From: Candidatus Omnitrophota bacterium
Lineage (GTDB): Bacteria; Omnitrophota; Koll11; Aquiviventales; Aquiviventaceae
Length of the DNA: 5,503 nt
Assembly: GCA_023247285.1 (NCBI GenBank)
Contig: JAHFGU010000110.1
Location: 1 to 5,503 of the forward strand
Direction: 5' to 3'
Within the stretch, counting starts at the first letter, position 1. Every line of letters starts with the position of its first letter. A model generated the notes under the pieces. The model had not been told where the DNA came from and did no database searches. It worked only from the letters and a program-made list of their open reading frames with translations. Below, in pieces: positions 4,973 to 5,503 of the stretch. Position numbers and translations under genes: made by a program.

Positions 4973-5503
4973 GTTGAGGAAAGACCCGCTCATCGGCCGC
5001 TGGGTGATCATCGCGACTGAACGCGCCAAGCGCCCGGTGGATTTTCTCGCCTCGCGGGAAGACCCGCTGCCTGCGGCCGACTGCCCGTTCTGCCGGCAGC
5101 ACGAAGCCAGCACCCAGCCGGAGATTTTCGCCGTCCGCGAAGGCGGCTCGCCGCCGAACCAGCCTGGCTGGAAGGTCCGCGTGATCCCCAGCGTCAACCC
5201 CGTGCTCCGTATCGAGGGCGAGCTGGACCGGCGGGCCAAGGGCATGTACGATCTCATGAACGGCATCGGCGCGCACGAGCTCATCATCGAAACCCCGGAG
5301 CACATCAGCAACGCCGCCGACCTGCCGGTGGAGCAGCTGCACGCCGCGTTCCACGCGGGCATCACGCGCATGATGGACCTTGAGCGCGACCCGCGGTTCC
5401 GCTACGCGCTGTGGTTCAAGAATTACGGCGCCGTCGCCGGGGCCGGCCGCATCCAGCACAGCCGCTCGCAGCTCATCGCCACCCCCGTCACCCCGCTGCG
5501 CGT
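4965..5503 (+). CDS. GalT-like nucleotidyltransferase (HIT superfamily), 3'-partial
   Basis: Closest to galactose-1-phosphate uridylyltransferase, which swaps UMP between UDP-glucose and galactose-1-phosphate in the Leloir pathway. The first 179 residues are present; the rest runs off the window. Visible: RKDPLIGRWVIIATER (5-20), zinc pair CPFC (40-43), VIPSVNPVL (73-81, family core strand), GAHELIIETPEH (102-113, H113 the likely third zinc ligand), DLERDPRFRYALWFKNYG (138-155, N153 at the conserved Asn position), then AGAGRIQHSRSQLIATP (158-174). In genuine GalT this last segment is HPHxQ, whose second His takes the UMP. Here it is H165-S-R167-S-Q169: zinc ligand H165 and Q169 remain, but the nucleophile position is Arg, and the loop before it is about one residue longer than the usual AGASLEH. 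CGC to CAC would be a single transition, but the altered loop argues for a real variant. ATG 4965 has a good ribosome-binding site and overlaps fmt by 8 bp, implying co-transcription. I give no gene symbol because activity as GalT is doubtful. Confidence 0.88.
   Translation, partial: MPELRKDPLIGRWVIIATERAKRPVDFLASREDPLPAADCPFCRQHEASTQPEIFAVREGGSPPNQPGWKVRVIPSVNPVLRIEGELDRRAKGMYDLMNGIGAHELIIETPEHISNAADLPVEQLHAAFHAGITRMMDLERDPRFRYALWFKNYGAVAGAGRIQHSRSQLIATPVTPLR

Noticed and set aside
4758..5459. A 233-codon minus-strand frame opposite the fmt end and the galT-like gene
   Set aside because: Shadow of two well-supported plus-strand genes; composition is typical of antisense translation in GC-rich DNA.
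1..5503. Defence system, CRISPR array, mobile element or tRNA/rRNA gene
   Set aside because: No repeat-spacer pattern, transposase, terminal inverted repeats, or cloverleaf/rRNA signature was seen; every large segment is explained by a housekeeping gene.

Overview
The window comes from a high-GC bacterial chromosome, roughly two-thirds or more G+C by eye. It is densely coding and holds ordinary housekeeping genes; I see no phage, IS, CRISPR, tRNA or rRNA. The taxon is not settled. The N-terminus of the TPR protein and the style of the GalT-like protein remind me of sequences from environmental PVC-group or Omnitrophota-like bacteria, but this is recollection only.

Layout: (1) 1-678 (+), the 3' part of a family 4 (Fe-S type) uracil-DNA glycosylase, open at the left edge. 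(2) 777-2759 (+), a compact PriA primosomal helicase. (3) 2779-3372 (-), a small tetratricopeptide-repeat (TPR) protein convergent with priA; a short inverted repeat spans both stop codons. (4) 3373-3424, a 52-bp AT-rich divergent intergenic region with back-to-back promoter-like sequences, each placed so that its mRNA would have almost no 5' leader. (5) 3425-4006 (+), peptide deformylase (def). (6) 4022-4972 (+), methionyl-tRNA formyltransferase (fmt). (7) 4965-5503 (+), the 5' part of a GalT-like nucleotidyltransferase, overlapping fmt by 8 bp and open at the right edge. No stretch over 300 bases lacks a gene.

How the genes work together: UDG and PriA serve genome maintenance (uracil removal and replication restart). 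Fmt and Def are the opening and closing steps of the N-formylmethionine cycle: Fmt formylates initiator Met-tRNA and Def removes the formyl group from the nascent protein. priA-def-fmt is a classic bacterial gene order; here a reverse-strand TPR gene sits between priA and def, and a galT-like gene follows fmt.

No new multi-gene system is evident. The unusual content is at residue and domain level. The UDG has Asp where the third Fe-S cysteine is expected. PriA appears to lack the winged-helix domain. Fmt has Gly in place of the catalytic Asn. The GalT-like protein has Arg in place of the nucleophilic His. The divergent, apparently leaderless promoter pair is the clearest regulatory feature.
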